Part shown: piece by piece, positions 7,862 through 16,458 of the stretch
Position numbering within the stretch: the stretch's first letter is position 1
Layout of the letters: each line of letters starts with the position of its first letter
Source: an uncultured Flavobacteriaceae bacterium
GTDB taxonomy: Bacteria > Bacteroidota > Bacteroidia > Flavobacteriales > Flavobacteriaceae
Direction of reading: 5' to 3'
Assembly: GCA_947500435.1 (NCBI GenBank)
Contig: CANMRV010000001.1
Span: 248,001 to 312,000, forward strand
Length of the DNA: 64,000 bases
Position numbers and translations under genes: made by a program
The notes under the pieces: model-generated
Told to the model about the DNA's origin: nothing
Seen by the model: the letters and a program-made list of their open reading frames with translations, nothing else
Databases searched by the model: none

Positions 7862-9286
7862 TTAAGAAAGTTCCCAACCTTTGCGATAGGAACCTTTTAC
7901 CCATTCATTGGCCATATCCCAGTTGGTGACTTTCATGTTAGCGCCATCCCAAAGAATTTTACGCCTTCCAGGGTACTCAAATGGATCCCAATCCCCTGCT
8001 TTCTTACCCGGTTTGAATTTCTTGTATTGGAATGCCTTGATAGCAAGATTACCCATTAAAACAGCTTCCGTCAAAGGACCCGATCGTTTGAAATCTGATG
8101 AGGTTTCTGTTCCATTCAAACAACCCTCTACGAAGTTCTTTTGATGTCCGTCTGTATCCAAGTCGATTCGTTTCAAATATGGTTTTGGAGGATTCAATAA
8201 TTTCATAGTCTCAGAAGGCAGCAAGCGTGCATTTCTAGAATATACATCACAAACCAAAATACCGCGAGTTCCGTAGAAAACAGAACCTCCACCGCCAGCA
8301 CCTATCGTTTCACCATCTTTCAATTCGTCTGGTAAATCTGGCATGATTCCGCCATCATACCAGTTCAAGGCGATATCTCCGTGAGCTTCAGTATTGAATT
8401 TAAGTCTCACCACAGAGGATGCAGGACAAGAAGCACTATAGTCAGCCTCCACAAAATCGCCTACCCAATTGGTGGTGCAACTTGCTTCCGCTTCCGTTGG
8501 GTATCCTAAATCTAAAACGCCAAAGGGAGTTTCCATGATATGGCATCCCATGTCGCCTAAAGCTCCAGTTCCGAAGTCCCAGAATCCTCTCCATTTAAAG
8601 GGAAGATAAGCTGCATTGAAATCACGCATTTCAGCTTTCCCTAACCATAAATCCCAATCTAACCCTTCAGGAATAGCTTGTTTTTCAGTTGGGGCAGGAA
8701 CACCCTGAGGCCAAACAGGTCGGTTGGTCCAACAATCCACTTTGTATACTTTTCCAATGACTCCAGATTCAATCCACTCTTTGGCTTCTCGACTTCCGTC
8801 ACTTGATGCGCCTTGATTTCCCATTTGGGTAACGATGCCATTTTCTTTGGCAATTTGTGTCATCAAACGCGCTTCGTTGATATTATGCGTTAGTGGTTTT
8901 TCAACGTAAGCATGCTTTTTAGCTTTCATAAAAGGAAGTGCGATCGACGCATGCATATGGTCAGGAGTAGCTACCATTACCGCATCAATTTCCTTCAGGT
9001 GATTGTCATAAACCTTTCTGAAATCTTTATATTTTTTAGCTTTGGGATATTTTTTATAAGCGTCGACTGCTCTTCGGTCATCTACATCACATAGGGTGAC
9101 ATACTTTACCTTTTTGGTCGCATCCATTCCCCGCATTACTCCGCCTCCCCGGCCACCGACGCCAAAAGCACCCACATAGAGTGTATCGCTTGGCGCAATA
9201 TGATTTTTTCCCATTACGAAGCTGGGAACAATAGAGAATGCCGCTGAGGCCGCCGCTGACTTTTTGATAAACTTTCTTCTTTGCAT
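7862..9286 (-). CDS. Tat-exported Gfo/Idh/MocA family oxidoreductase
   Basis: A 474-residue NAD(P)-dependent oxidoreductase. The N-terminus is a twin-arginine signal (MQRRKFIKKSAAASAAF) with the cleavage area near residue 26. The Rossmann part shows GAFGVGGRGGGVM and the strand end VTLCDVDDR. The catalytic-domain signature VEKPLTHN is near residue 130 and a C-terminal alpha/beta domain follows. Such exported members in Bacteroidetes use a tightly bound cofactor and act on periplasmic sugars; the substrate here is unknown. It is a single gene. A 24-bp LacI-type palindrome (9353-9376) lies about 67 bases upstream of its start. Confidence 0.93.
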   Translation of the reverse strand: MQRRKFIKKSAAASAAFSIVPSFVMGKNHIAPSDTLYVGAFGVGGRGGGVMRGMDATKKVKYVTLCDVDDRRAVDAYKKYPKAKKYKDFRKVYDNHLKEIDAVMVATPDHMHASIALPFMKAKKHAYVEKPLTHNINEARLMTQIAKENGIVTQMGNQGASSDGSREAKEWIESGVIGKVYKVDCWTNRPVWPQGVPAPTEKQAIPEGLDWDLWLGKAEMRDFNAAYLPFKWRGFWDFGTGALGDMGCHIMETPFGVLDLGYPTEAEASCTTNWVGDFVEADYSASCPASSVVRLKFNTEAHGDIALNWYDGGIMPDLPDELKDGETIGAGGGGSVFYGTRGILVCDVYSRNARLLPSETMKLLNPPKPYLKRIDLDTDGHQKNFVEGCLNGTETSSDFKRSGPLTEAVLMGNLAIKAFQYKKFKPGKKAGDWDPFEYPGRRKILWDGANMKVTNWDMANEWVKGSYRKGWELS

Positions 9287-9352
9287 TTGGAATGATTTAA
9301 GTGCAAGGAAGATACGTAAAAAAAAAAAAGATTTGACGGGCTTTTACCAATG

Positions 9353-9376
9353 TTTTACGACAACGTTTGCGTAAAA
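9353..9376. promoter_or_regulatory. LacI-type palindromic operator candidate
   Basis: The arms TTTTACGACAAC and GTTTGCGTAAAA are complementary at 10 of 12 positions, with a central CG in an AACGTT core as in many LacI-family operators. It lies between the end of the HD-domain gene and the start of the Gfo/Idh/MocA gene, about 67 bases from the latter's ATG. No LacI-family gene is in the window. Confidence 0.5.
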
Positions 9377-9380
9377 TAGG

Positions 9381-10040
9381 CTATGCGAGCCCCCTCCATT
9401 CGCTATCAAACTGAGTTAAAAAATCAAGCATATACTGATGTCGCTTTTCAGCCAACTTTTTACCAGTCTGAGTATTCATTTTGTCCTTAAGTAGAAGGAG
9501 TTTCTCATAAAAATGATTGATTGTAGGTGCGGTCGACTTTTTGTATTCTTCCTTGGACATATTCAAATTCGGTCGAATATCGGGGTTGTAAAGTTCTCTA
9601 TTTTTGAAACCACCGTAGTTGAAAGCTCTAGCAACCCCTATTGCCCCAATAGCATCAAGTCGGTCGGCATCTTGTACCACTTGAAGTTCCAAAGAATTGA
9701 ATCTATCTTCTTTATTTTCTAAGCTGGACTTAAATGAAATGTTTTCAATAATTTGGACTACATGGTCAATAATCCTTTGTTCGACTTTAATTGAAGTTAA
9801 AAATTCAACAGCCATTTTAGGACCAATAGTCTCATCTCCTCCATAAAACTTGGCGTCTGCAATATCGTGCAGTAAAGCACCTAATTGTACGATTAAAATA
9901 TCTACATTTTCACTTTCAGCAATACTTTCCGCGTTTAAAAACACTCGATGAATATGAAACCAATCATGTCCGCCTTCGGCGCCTTTTAAAGTTACTTTTA
10001 CAAAAGCAATAGTAGATTCAACTATCTCGTTTTCTGTCAT
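9381..10040 (-). CDS. HD-domain phosphohydrolase
   Basis: A 219-residue HD-domain protein of the YedJ/PA-type group. The metal-binding residues are visible: GHDWFHIHRV (about residues 24-33), LLHDIADAKF (HD at 58-59) and a later D in VVQDADRLDAIGAIG. These enzymes hydrolyse phosphate mono- or diesters; the substrate is unknown. The gene starts inside the end of the acyltransferase gene (4-base overlap), so the two are translationally coupled. Confidence 0.88.
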   Translation of the reverse strand: MTENEIVESTIAFVKVTLKGAEGGHDWFHIHRVFLNAESIAESENVDILIVQLGALLHDIADAKFYGGDETIGPKMAVEFLTSIKVEQRIIDHVVQIIENISFKSSLENKEDRFNSLELQVVQDADRLDAIGAIGVARAFNYGGFKNRELYNPDIRPNLNMSKEEYKKSTAPTINHFYEKLLLLKDKMNTQTGKKLAEKRHQYMLDFLTQFDSEWRGLA

Positions 10041-10774
10041 TTGAATGCGGTTATTCCTGAAGTTACAGCGGCTTCCGTTTCGGCAATAAGGTCGTCTAGA
10101 TTTCCTTCGACTGGAATGGGTTCATGCACATCGAAAGTTATATGATTTCCAATTCCGTTAGGGAATTTGCCGTACTTCAACATTTTCCAAGAGTTGTTTA
10201 TGCTAATGGGAATAATCAAAGCCGAAGGGGCATTTTTCATCAATAGTTTGAGTCCAGTTGTTTTGAATGGTTTTGGATGACCAGTTCTACTTCTTGTTCC
10301 CTCCGGAAAAATAACTGCTCCCCTATGATGCTCTTCAATATACTTCCCTAATTTCGATATTTCAAAGAGGGCTTGTTTACTATCCTTTCGGTCAATTAAA
10401 ACCGAACCACCATGGCGGAGGTTGTAGGATACACTAGGGATTCCTTTTCCTAATTCTTTCTTGCTAACAAACTTAGGTTCCAGCTTACGAAGGAACCAAA
10501 TAATCGGTGGAATATCATGCATACTCTGATGATTCGGAACGATAATCGTCGGTCTATCTGCGGGAATATCATGAGGATTCTTAAAACTGTAGGTAGTTCC
10601 CAGAAGGTGAGTACAACGCATCAAACATAAGTTTAAAGCTGCAACGCTCGCTCTATGTGCATTGTATCCAAAGAGGTTAAAGCAAATCCATTGAACTGGA
10701 TGAAAAATCAATAAGGTCAATCCGAAGAAAATCAGATATAAAACAGACAACGGATATGCCACTAGTTTCTGCAT
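10037..10774 (-). CDS. plsC: 1-acyl-sn-glycerol-3-phosphate acyltransferase family protein
   Basis: A 245-residue membrane-associated acyltransferase that would put the second acyl chain on lysophosphatidic acid in phospholipid synthesis. An N-terminal membrane helix (about residues 8-28) is followed by the NHQSMHD block (H82 and D87 form the H-x4-D catalytic pair) and by FPEGTR (155-160), the glycerol-phosphate binding block. Length and order match the PlsC family. It is the first gene of a two-gene unit with the overlapping HD-domain gene. Confidence 0.9.
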   Translation of the reverse strand: MQKLVAYPLSVLYLIFFGLTLLIFHPVQWICFNLFGYNAHRASVAALNLCLMRCTHLLGTTYSFKNPHDIPADRPTIIVPNHQSMHDIPPIIWFLRKLEPKFVSKKELGKGIPSVSYNLRHGGSVLIDRKDSKQALFEISKLGKYIEEHHRGAVIFPEGTRSRTGHPKPFKTTGLKLLMKNAPSALIIPISINNSWKMLKYGKFPNGIGNHITFDVHEPIPVEGNLDDLIAETEAAVTSGITAFK

Positions 10775-10787
10775 GGTACAAAAATAA

Positions 10788-10814
10788 AAAACCGCTTCAT
10801 ATAGAAACGGTTTT
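10788..10814. terminator. Terminator between bacilliredoxin and plsC
   Basis: AAAACCG and CGGTTTT form a stem with an inner TTC/GAA pair. On the minus strand it is followed by TTATTTT, so it would end transcripts of the bacilliredoxin gene and separate it from plsC. Confidence 0.65.
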
Positions 10815-10846
10815 GATTTTGTTTTATCTAATTTCTTAGAGAAGGC

Positions 10847-11257
10847 TTAACAGAACTCGTTGTAAGCTGCTGTTAAATTTTCTGCAATCAATTCAGCAGG
10901 TCTGCCTTCAATATGATGACGTTCAATCATATGAACCAATTCACCGTCTTTAAACAAAGCCATACTTGGCGAGGAAGGTGGAAACGGAATCATCAAATTT
11001 CGAGCAGCATCAACAGCCTCTGTATCGACACCGGCAAAAACCGTTACGGCGTGATTCGGTCTCTTTTCATTATGCAAGCTCATTTTGGCAGCTGGTCGTG
11101 CATTGGCAGCAGCGCAGCCACACACCGAATTGACCACCACTAGTGTAGTGCCATCTTGATTAATTGCGTTGGTGACAGCCTCAGCTGTATATAATTCTTC
11201 AAACCCAGCGTTTGCCAAGTCATCTCTCATTGGTTTTACTAATTCTGCAGGATACAT
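10847..11257 (-). CDS. BrxA/BrxB family bacilliredoxin
   Basis: A 136-residue thioredoxin-fold protein of the YphP/YqiW family. The C46-G-C48 active site in NSVCGCAAANARP is diagnostic. In Bacillus, related proteins remove bacillithiol from modified cysteines. Flavobacteria can make bacillithiol-like thiols, so the same role is plausible. The protein is cytoplasmic, full length and encoded by a single gene. Confidence 0.93.
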   Translation of the reverse strand: MYPAELVKPMRDDLANAGFEELYTAEAVTNAINQDGTTLVVVNSVCGCAAANARPAAKMSLHNEKRPNHAVTVFAGVDTEAVDAARNLMIPFPPSSPSMALFKDGELVHMIERHHIEGRPAELIAENLTAAYNEFC

Positions 11258-11414
11258 ATGCTATTTTTTTAAATCAGAATTCAAAGATACGGGTTTTGTC
11301 GCATTTTGTTAGCAGACCTTAACTTTTGGTTTTGAATCTGGAAAGGTATAAAAAACAATGACCGGCCTGAAGGAAATCGAATAAAGAAAATAGAATTGTC
11401 TTTGTTCTTTTCTC

Positions 11415-11444
11415 TTTGTTCTCTATTCTCATTTAATATCTTTG
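11415..11444 (+). promoter_or_regulatory. Flavobacterial primary sigma promoter
   Basis: TTTG (11415-11418) and TATCTTTG (11437-11444) are separated by 18 bases, a textbook flavobacterial TTTG/TAnnTTTG promoter. Transcription should begin near 11450, which makes the ATG at 11463 the start of the next gene rather than the TTG at 11442. Confidence 0.75.
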
Positions 11445-11462
11445 GTGAAAATCAAATTACAC

Positions 11463-12197
11463 ATGTTTAAATGGGTTGCAGCCTTAGTAGGCTTTTTAAT
11501 TTTTCGGTATCCCGGCGCAATCTTAGGGTTTTTTATTGGTAGTGGTATTGACAGTTTAAGTAGAAGCGAAGCTAGTGGGCCGAATGTTTTAAGGGATATG
11601 ACCCGCCAAAGAGTTTCGCCTGCGGATTTTGAATTGAATCTTCTCTCTTTATGCTCGATAGTTATAAAAGCCGATGGCACCATAAGCCAAACCGAAATGG
11701 ATTACGTACGTCAGTATTTCGTACAAACCTACGGTAAGGAAAAAGCCAACGCAATTTTCAGGACTTTTAATGAGGTTAACAAAAAGCGCGAGATTTCAGC
11801 ACAGCGTATTTGTGCCTTTTTGAATCAAAGAACCCGGTATGAAGTCCGGTTACAATTACTACATTTTTTGTTTGGAATCGCACAGGCAGATGGTGCCGTG
11901 AGTAATTCAGAGGCGAATAAAGTTCAAGAGATAGCAGGATACTTAAGAGTTGCGTTTCGAGATTTTGAAAGTATCAAAGCCATGTTCGTGAAGTCAGCGG
12001 ATACTGCGTATAAGATTCTTGAAATCGATAGAACCGCAACAGATAGCGAAATCAAAAAGGCGTATCGTACTATGGCGAAGAAGTATCATCCTGATCGTGT
12101 GAATACAGAAAATGAGGCTATAAAGAAAGGGGCTGAAGAAAAGTTTAAACAAGTACAAAAGGCTTACGAGACGATTCAAAAGGAAAGAGGACTTTAA
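11463..12197 (+). CDS. TerB-DnaJ domain protein (DjlA-like)
   Basis: A 244-residue protein with a short glycine-rich membrane helix at the N-terminus (about residues 2-22), a TerB-like helical domain (about 50-160, with KADGTISQTEMDYV and QADGAVSNSEANKV as the two metal-binding-type repeats) and a C-terminal J domain carrying HPD in KYHPDRV. This layout is that of DjlA, a membrane-anchored co-chaperone that stimulates DnaK. The ATG at 11463 is supported by the promoter at 11415-11444. It is followed 10 bases later by the HupE/UreJ gene. Confidence 0.88.
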   Translation: MFKWVAALVGFLIFRYPGAILGFFIGSGIDSLSRSEASGPNVLRDMTRQRVSPADFELNLLSLCSIVIKADGTISQTEMDYVRQYFVQTYGKEKANAIFRTFNEVNKKREISAQRICAFLNQRTRYEVRLQLLHFLFGIAQADGAVSNSEANKVQEIAGYLRVAFRDFESIKAMFVKSADTAYKILEIDRTATDSEIKKAYRTMAKKYHPDRVNTENEAIKKGAEEKFKQVQKAYETIQKERGL

Positions 12198-12207
12198 ACT
12201 TAAGTAA

Positions 12208-12792
12208 ATGCAAGATTTCTATTTCTACATAAAACTAGGTCTAAACCATGTGCTCGATTTCGCGGCTTATGACCATATTCTCTTTTTGATTGCTTTAGCA
12301 CTTCCCTTTACGTTTAAGAGTTGGAAAAAGGTAATTTTATTAGCTACGATATTTACGATTACCCATTGTCTTTCGTTATTTCTATCCGTTTATGGCATTT
12401 TGCAAATGGACGTGGGATTAATCGAGTTTTTGATTCCGGTAACGATTTTGGGCACAGCACTTTTCAATTTAATCTACGTTAAATCCACAGAAGAAAATAG
12501 GAGTTTAGGGCTGCATATTTTTGCCACTGCGTTTTTCGGATTAATCCATGGCTTTGGCTTTAGCAATTATTTTAATATGTTAATGGCTGAAGAGGAAGAA
12601 AAACTAGGGTCTTTATTGGGTTTTGCTACAGGAATAGAAATTTCGCAAGTTTTGATTGTTTTTGTGGTGTTGGGGCTTTCTTATGTATTTCTATCCCTTT
12701 TAAATATCAAATCGCAGCTTTTTGTAACCATAGCTTCTATTTTAGTCATTCTTATCACAATACCGATGTTAGTTGCCACGTTCCCATGGTAA
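12208..12792 (+). CDS. HupE/UreJ family membrane protein
   Basis: A 194-residue membrane protein with about five or six transmembrane segments. The family signature is visible: the amphipathic start FYIKLGLNHVLD, DHILFL near residue 22, FTITHCLSL near residue 51 and FFGLIHGFGFSNYF near residue 110. Some members bind nickel or cobalt near hydrogenase or urease genes; there are none here, so a metal-transport role is only family-based. It follows the DjlA-like gene by 10 bases. Confidence 0.85.
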   Translation: MQDFYFYIKLGLNHVLDFAAYDHILFLIALALPFTFKSWKKVILLATIFTITHCLSLFLSVYGILQMDVGLIEFLIPVTILGTALFNLIYVKSTEENRSLGLHIFATAFFGLIHGFGFSNYFNMLMAEEEEKLGSLLGFATGIEISQVLIVFVVLGLSYVFLSLLNIKSQLFVTIASILVILITIPMLVATFPW

Positions 12793-12873
12793 GCTTAAGT
12801 TAAATTTAACCTATTAAGGTTGTAGGAATTTCGTAAAGCAGGTATCTTAGACGCTTGTTATCCTGTTATATAC

Positions 12874-13308
12874 ATGAAAAAAAAGAAGCAAGAGAAATAT
12901 GATAAAGCCTACTTGCGAATGGCACAAGAATGGGGAAAGTTATCTTATTGTGAGCGCAAACAGGTAGGAGCTATTGTTGTAAAAGACCGCATGATTATTT
13001 CTGATGGATACAACGGAACTCCCACGGGCTTTGAAAACTACTGTGAAGATGATGAAGGATATACAAAATGGTATGTTTTACATGCAGAGGCAAATGCCAT
13101 TTCGAAAGTGGCCTCGTCTACGCAATCCTGTCAGGGCTCAACGCTGTATATAACCCTATCACCATGCCGAGAATGCAGTAAATTGATTCATCAATCCGGT
13201 ATAAAACGTGTTGTGTATAAAGAAGCTTATAAAGATGGTTCAGGACTTGACTTTCTTCGGAAAGCTGGTGTAGAATTAGAACATTTGCCAAATATTGAAA
13301 ATGCCTAA
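12874..13308 (+). CDS. dCMP deaminase family protein
   Basis: A 144-residue zinc-dependent deoxycytidylate deaminase (ComEB type), which makes dUMP for thymidylate synthesis. Zinc ligands and the catalytic Glu are present: HAE (H70, E72) and PCREC (C98, C101). It begins with a lysine-rich MKKKKQEKYD and CERKQVGAIVVK, usual for the family. It is followed 19 bases later by the S41 protease gene, a common arrangement in flavobacteria. Confidence 0.93.
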   Translation: MKKKKQEKYDKAYLRMAQEWGKLSYCERKQVGAIVVKDRMIISDGYNGTPTGFENYCEDDEGYTKWYVLHAEANAISKVASSTQSCQGSTLYITLSPCRECSKLIHQSGIKRVVYKEAYKDGSGLDFLRKAGVELEHLPNIENA

Positions 13309-13327
13309 CGGGTTGAAATTATAAGAA

Positions 13328-14953
13328 ATGAAGAAAAAAAGTACATATTTATGGCCCACTATACTTGCTGCTTCCTTAGCAGTGGGTGTTTTTTTGGGCG
13401 GTAAACTTGACTTTAATGACTCTCCTGAAAAACTGTTCACGACCAATTCTAAAAAGGATAAGCTCAATAGGCTAATCGATTATATCGACTACGAATACGT
13501 TGATGAAATCAATACAGATAGTATTGTTGATGTCACAGTAAATAATATTCTCGATAAGCTAGACCCTCACTCGGTGTATATTCCTAAAGAAGAGATGACC
13601 CAAGTATCCGAAAGTATGAAAGGAGATTTTGTGGGCATCGGAATTAACTTTTATCCCTACAATGACACGATATCTGTTATTCGTACTATTAAAGATGGAC
13701 CTAGCTTTATAAAAGGAATTGAGCCAGGCGATCGCATATTAATGGCGGACAACGATACTTTGTACGGCAGAAAACTACCAAGTGATGCAATCGTTGAAAA
13801 ACTAAAAGGCAAGGAGGGAACTTCAGTAAAACTCAAAGTGTATCGCAAAAAGGAAGACCGAACATTTACGGTAAATGTAAGACGTGATATAGTACCTTTA
13901 AAAAGTGTTCAGTCTTATTTTATGATGACCAATGACATGGGATATATCAAGGTCAATCGTTTCGCTGAATCTACATTTAAGGAATTCAAGGCAGCCCTCA
14001 AAGAGTTGCAAAAACAGGGAGTTAGGAAACTAACATTGGACTTAAGGGATAATCCAGGTGGATATTTGGGCATCGCTGAACAAATGGCTGATGAGTTTTT
14101 AAAGGATGGAAAATTGATTCTTTTTACCAAAAATAAAAAGGGAAAGATCAATAATGTTTACGCTACGGATAAAGGAAGCTTTGAAGATAAAGAGGTATAT
14201 GTTCTGATAAACGAGCGTTCCGCCTCAGCAAGTGAGATTATCGCAGGAGCACTCCAAGACAACGACTTAGGAACCATAGTAGGACGACGCTCTTTCGGAA
14301 AAGGACTGGTACAAAGAGAAATGGAGCTAGGTGATGGTTCAGCGGTGAGACTCACCGTTTCAAGATATTATACCCCAACTGGTCGTAGCATTCAACGCAG
14401 CTATAAAAACGGAAATAAGGATTACTATCAAAAATTTACTGACCGCTATCTTAGCGGTGAACTGACTTCGGTCGATAGTATACAAGTCGCGGATTCTTTA
14501 AAATTCAAAACCCCAAAAGGAAAAGTAGTTTACGGTGGTGGTGGAATCATTCCCGATGTATTTGTTCCTATTGGCACCAACGAGGAAGAGGCTGTTGAAA
14601 GTATGGATAGCGTTGGATTTATTTCTTACTTCATTTTTGAACATCTCGATGAAGACAGACATCGCTATGATGATTATACTGAGGAGGAGTTTGTTGCAAA
14701 TTTTAGGGTCGACGATATTCTTTTTGAGCGGTTCATTGACTATGCTATAAATAGTAATTTGAAAATGAACTTCTACGATTTTGAAGATAATGTAAAATTG
14801 TATTTAAAGGCTGCCTTGGCAGAGCAATTATATGGGGCCAACGTTCACGCGAAGATTAAAAGTCAGGCCGATGCAATGATACAGCAAGTTTTAGAACTTG
14901 ATAATCCACCAGTGAAACAAGAAGAGGCAGAGGCAATTGAATCTATAAATTAG
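13328..14953 (+). CDS. S41 family C-terminal processing protease
   Basis: A 541-residue carboxy-terminal protease. It has an N-terminal membrane anchor (about residues 6-23), a PDZ domain (about 85-180), the SASASE block with the catalytic serine (298-303) and the catalytic lysine K325 in SFGKGLVQ, then a C-terminal helical region. Such proteases trim or degrade envelope proteins from the C-terminus. The protein is full length. It follows the dCMP deaminase gene closely and ends four bases from a convergent small membrane protein gene. Confidence 0.94.
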   Translation: MKKKSTYLWPTILAASLAVGVFLGGKLDFNDSPEKLFTTNSKKDKLNRLIDYIDYEYVDEINTDSIVDVTVNNILDKLDPHSVYIPKEEMTQVSESMKGDFVGIGINFYPYNDTISVIRTIKDGPSFIKGIEPGDRILMADNDTLYGRKLPSDAIVEKLKGKEGTSVKLKVYRKKEDRTFTVNVRRDIVPLKSVQSYFMMTNDMGYIKVNRFAESTFKEFKAALKELQKQGVRKLTLDLRDNPGGYLGIAEQMADEFLKDGKLILFTKNKKGKINNVYATDKGSFEDKEVYVLINERSASASEIIAGALQDNDLGTIVGRRSFGKGLVQREMELGDGSAVRLTVSRYYTPTGRSIQRSYKNGNKDYYQKFTDRYLSGELTSVDSIQVADSLKFKTPKGKVVYGGGGIIPDVFVPIGTNEEEAVESMDSVGFISYFIFEHLDEDRHRYDDYTEEEFVANFRVDDILFERFIDYAINSNLKMNFYDFEDNVKLYLKAALAEQLYGANVHAKIKSQADAMIQQVLELDNPPVKQEEAEAIESIN

Positions 14954-14957
14954 ATTC

Positions 14958-15161
14958 CTAATCCTTATTCACCTTGTCTTGTATCTTTTTTGAAGTCATG
15001 AAAATTAATAGTAGAACAATAGCACACAAAGAAGCTACGATACCAATAAGTGCAATAATGCTATTACCCTCAAGTGGGTTTTCAAAATTTACCAAAGTCA
15101 CATTATAGGCAATAAGTGCTACCGCGAGTACGATTAGAATTATAGTAAGTGTTTTGTTCAT
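14958..15161 (-). CDS. Small two-helix membrane protein
   Basis: A 67-residue protein consisting of two transmembrane helices (about residues 4-22 and 36-57) joined by a short loop, with a lysine-rich C-terminus (TSKKIQDKVNKD). I do not recognise a family. It lies 21 bases downstream of the MarC gene on the same strand and is probably cotranscribed with it. Confidence 0.75.
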   Translation of the reverse strand: MNKTLTIILIVLAVALIAYNVTLVNFENPLEGNSIIALIGIVASLCAIVLLLIFMTSKKIQDKVNKD

Positions 15162-15182
15162 TTGAATGCCTGATTTATACTT

Positions 15183-15767
15183 CTAAAAGAGCTGATTTAT
15201 GTTTGTTGCGAATAGCTTTACGGCGATGGCCAATAATATCACTCCGAATACTTTTCTAATAATCCCGATTCCGCTGGCGCCAAGAACTTTTTCGATTCTG
15301 CTTGAGGACTTTAGCACCAAGTATACAAAGATAATATTCACAATAATAGCGACTATAATATTTTCAACATGATATTCTGCGCGTAAGGATAGCAATGAAG
15401 TCATCGTTCCTGCTCCGGCAATCATAGGAAATGCTAGGGGCACAATAGAAGCCGTTTCTGGCGCGTCGTCTTTATACAGTTGTACTCCTAAAATCATTTC
15501 GATTGCCAAAAAGAAAATGATAAATGCTCCTGCAACAGCAAAAGAGTTTACATCAATGCCTATGAGATTTAAAATTTCTTCTCCAACAAAAAGAAAGGCA
15601 ACCATCATAATAGCGGCAACTACAGAGGCTTTTTCCGATTGAATGTGCCCTACTTTATTCCGTAAACCGATTATGATAGGTATGCTTCCTACAATATCGA
15701 TTACCGCAAAAAGAATCATACTAGAAGTGGCAATCTGTCTGAAATCAAAGTTTAGATCTAGTGACAT
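15183..15767 (-). CDS. MarC family membrane protein
   Basis: A 194-residue inner membrane protein with six predicted transmembrane helices. Family marks are the start of helix 1 (FAVIDIVGSIPIIIG), FLFVGEEILNLIGID, FRIAG-like AVAGAFIIF and PLAFPMIAGAGTMTSL near residue 110. Function is unknown. It was once named for multiple antibiotic resistance, but that link has been withdrawn. It is the first gene of a two-gene unit with the small membrane protein. Confidence 0.93.
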   Translation of the reverse strand: MSLDLNFDFRQIATSSMILFAVIDIVGSIPIIIGLRNKVGHIQSEKASVVAAIMMVAFLFVGEEILNLIGIDVNSFAVAGAFIIFFLAIEMILGVQLYKDDAPETASIVPLAFPMIAGAGTMTSLLSLRAEYHVENIIVAIIVNIIFVYLVLKSSSRIEKVLGASGIGIIRKVFGVILLAIAVKLFATNINQLF

Positions 15768-15859
15768 ACCTTTAAATTTTCCGCAAATTTACGTTTAAAT
15801 AAATGGTTTTAGATGTCTTCGGATGAAATAAAGAGTTAATCCCACATTGAGATAAAATG

Positions 15860-15867
15860 TATCTTTG
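15860..15867 (+). promoter_or_regulatory. Possible -7 box of the DUF3109 gene
   Basis: TATCTTTG fits TAnnTTTG and lies 18 bases before the ATG at 15886. No clear TTTG is present upstream at 18-19 bases, so only the -7 half is supported. Confidence 0.45.
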
Positions 15868-15885
15868 AAACTTCAAAACAAACCT

Positions 15886-16458
15886 ATGTTCCAGCTTGGA
15901 AAAACGATTGTATCCGAAGAAATTATAGAAAATGATTTCGTCTGTAATTTGAATGCATGTAAAGGGCAGTGTTGTGTGGATGGGAATGCTGGAGCACCCT
16001 TGGAAGATGATGAAACGGAGATTTTAGTAGATATTTATGTGGATATAAAACCTTTTTTACGTCCTGAAGGAATTGCCGCTATTGAGGAACAAGGTGCTTT
16101 TGTAAAAGGTGAAGATGGAGAATGGGAAACCCCGCTAATAAACGGAAGCGAATGTGCATACGTTATTTTTTCAGAAAACCAAACTGCAAAATGTGGTCTA
16201 GAGGAAGCCTATAACCAAGGAATTACCAAGTGGAAAAAACCGATTTCTTGTCATTTGTATCCGGTTCGCGTAAAAGAATATACTGAACTAACTGCAGTGA
16301 ACTATCATAAATGGGAAATTTGCGATCCAGCCTGTTCACTTGGCGCAGAACTGAAAGTTCCTATTTACAAGTTTGTAAAAGAAGCCTTAATTCGCAAGTT
16401 CGGAAACGCTTGGTATGAAGAACTTGAACAAACGGCAGCAGAACATCTTAGACGATAG
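15886..16458 (+). CDS. DUF3109 family cysteine-rich protein
   Basis: A 190-residue protein of the DUF3109 family, widespread in Bacteroidetes and of unknown function. The cysteine pattern is clear: CNLNACKGQCCVDG near residue 20, then single Cys residues in SECAYV, KCGLEE, SCHLYPVR and CDPACSLG. It resembles the zinc/iron-cluster-binding YkgJ-type set. I start it at the ATG at 15886, after the promoter-like TATCTTTG, rather than at the TTG seven codons earlier. Its last 11 bases overlap the end of the convergent kinase gene. Confidence 0.88.
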   Translation: MFQLGKTIVSEEIIENDFVCNLNACKGQCCVDGNAGAPLEDDETEILVDIYVDIKPFLRPEGIAAIEEQGAFVKGEDGEWETPLINGSECAYVIFSENQTAKCGLEEAYNQGITKWKKPISCHLYPVRVKEYTELTAVNYHKWEICDPACSLGAELKVPIYKFVKEALIRKFGNAWYEELEQTAAEHLRR

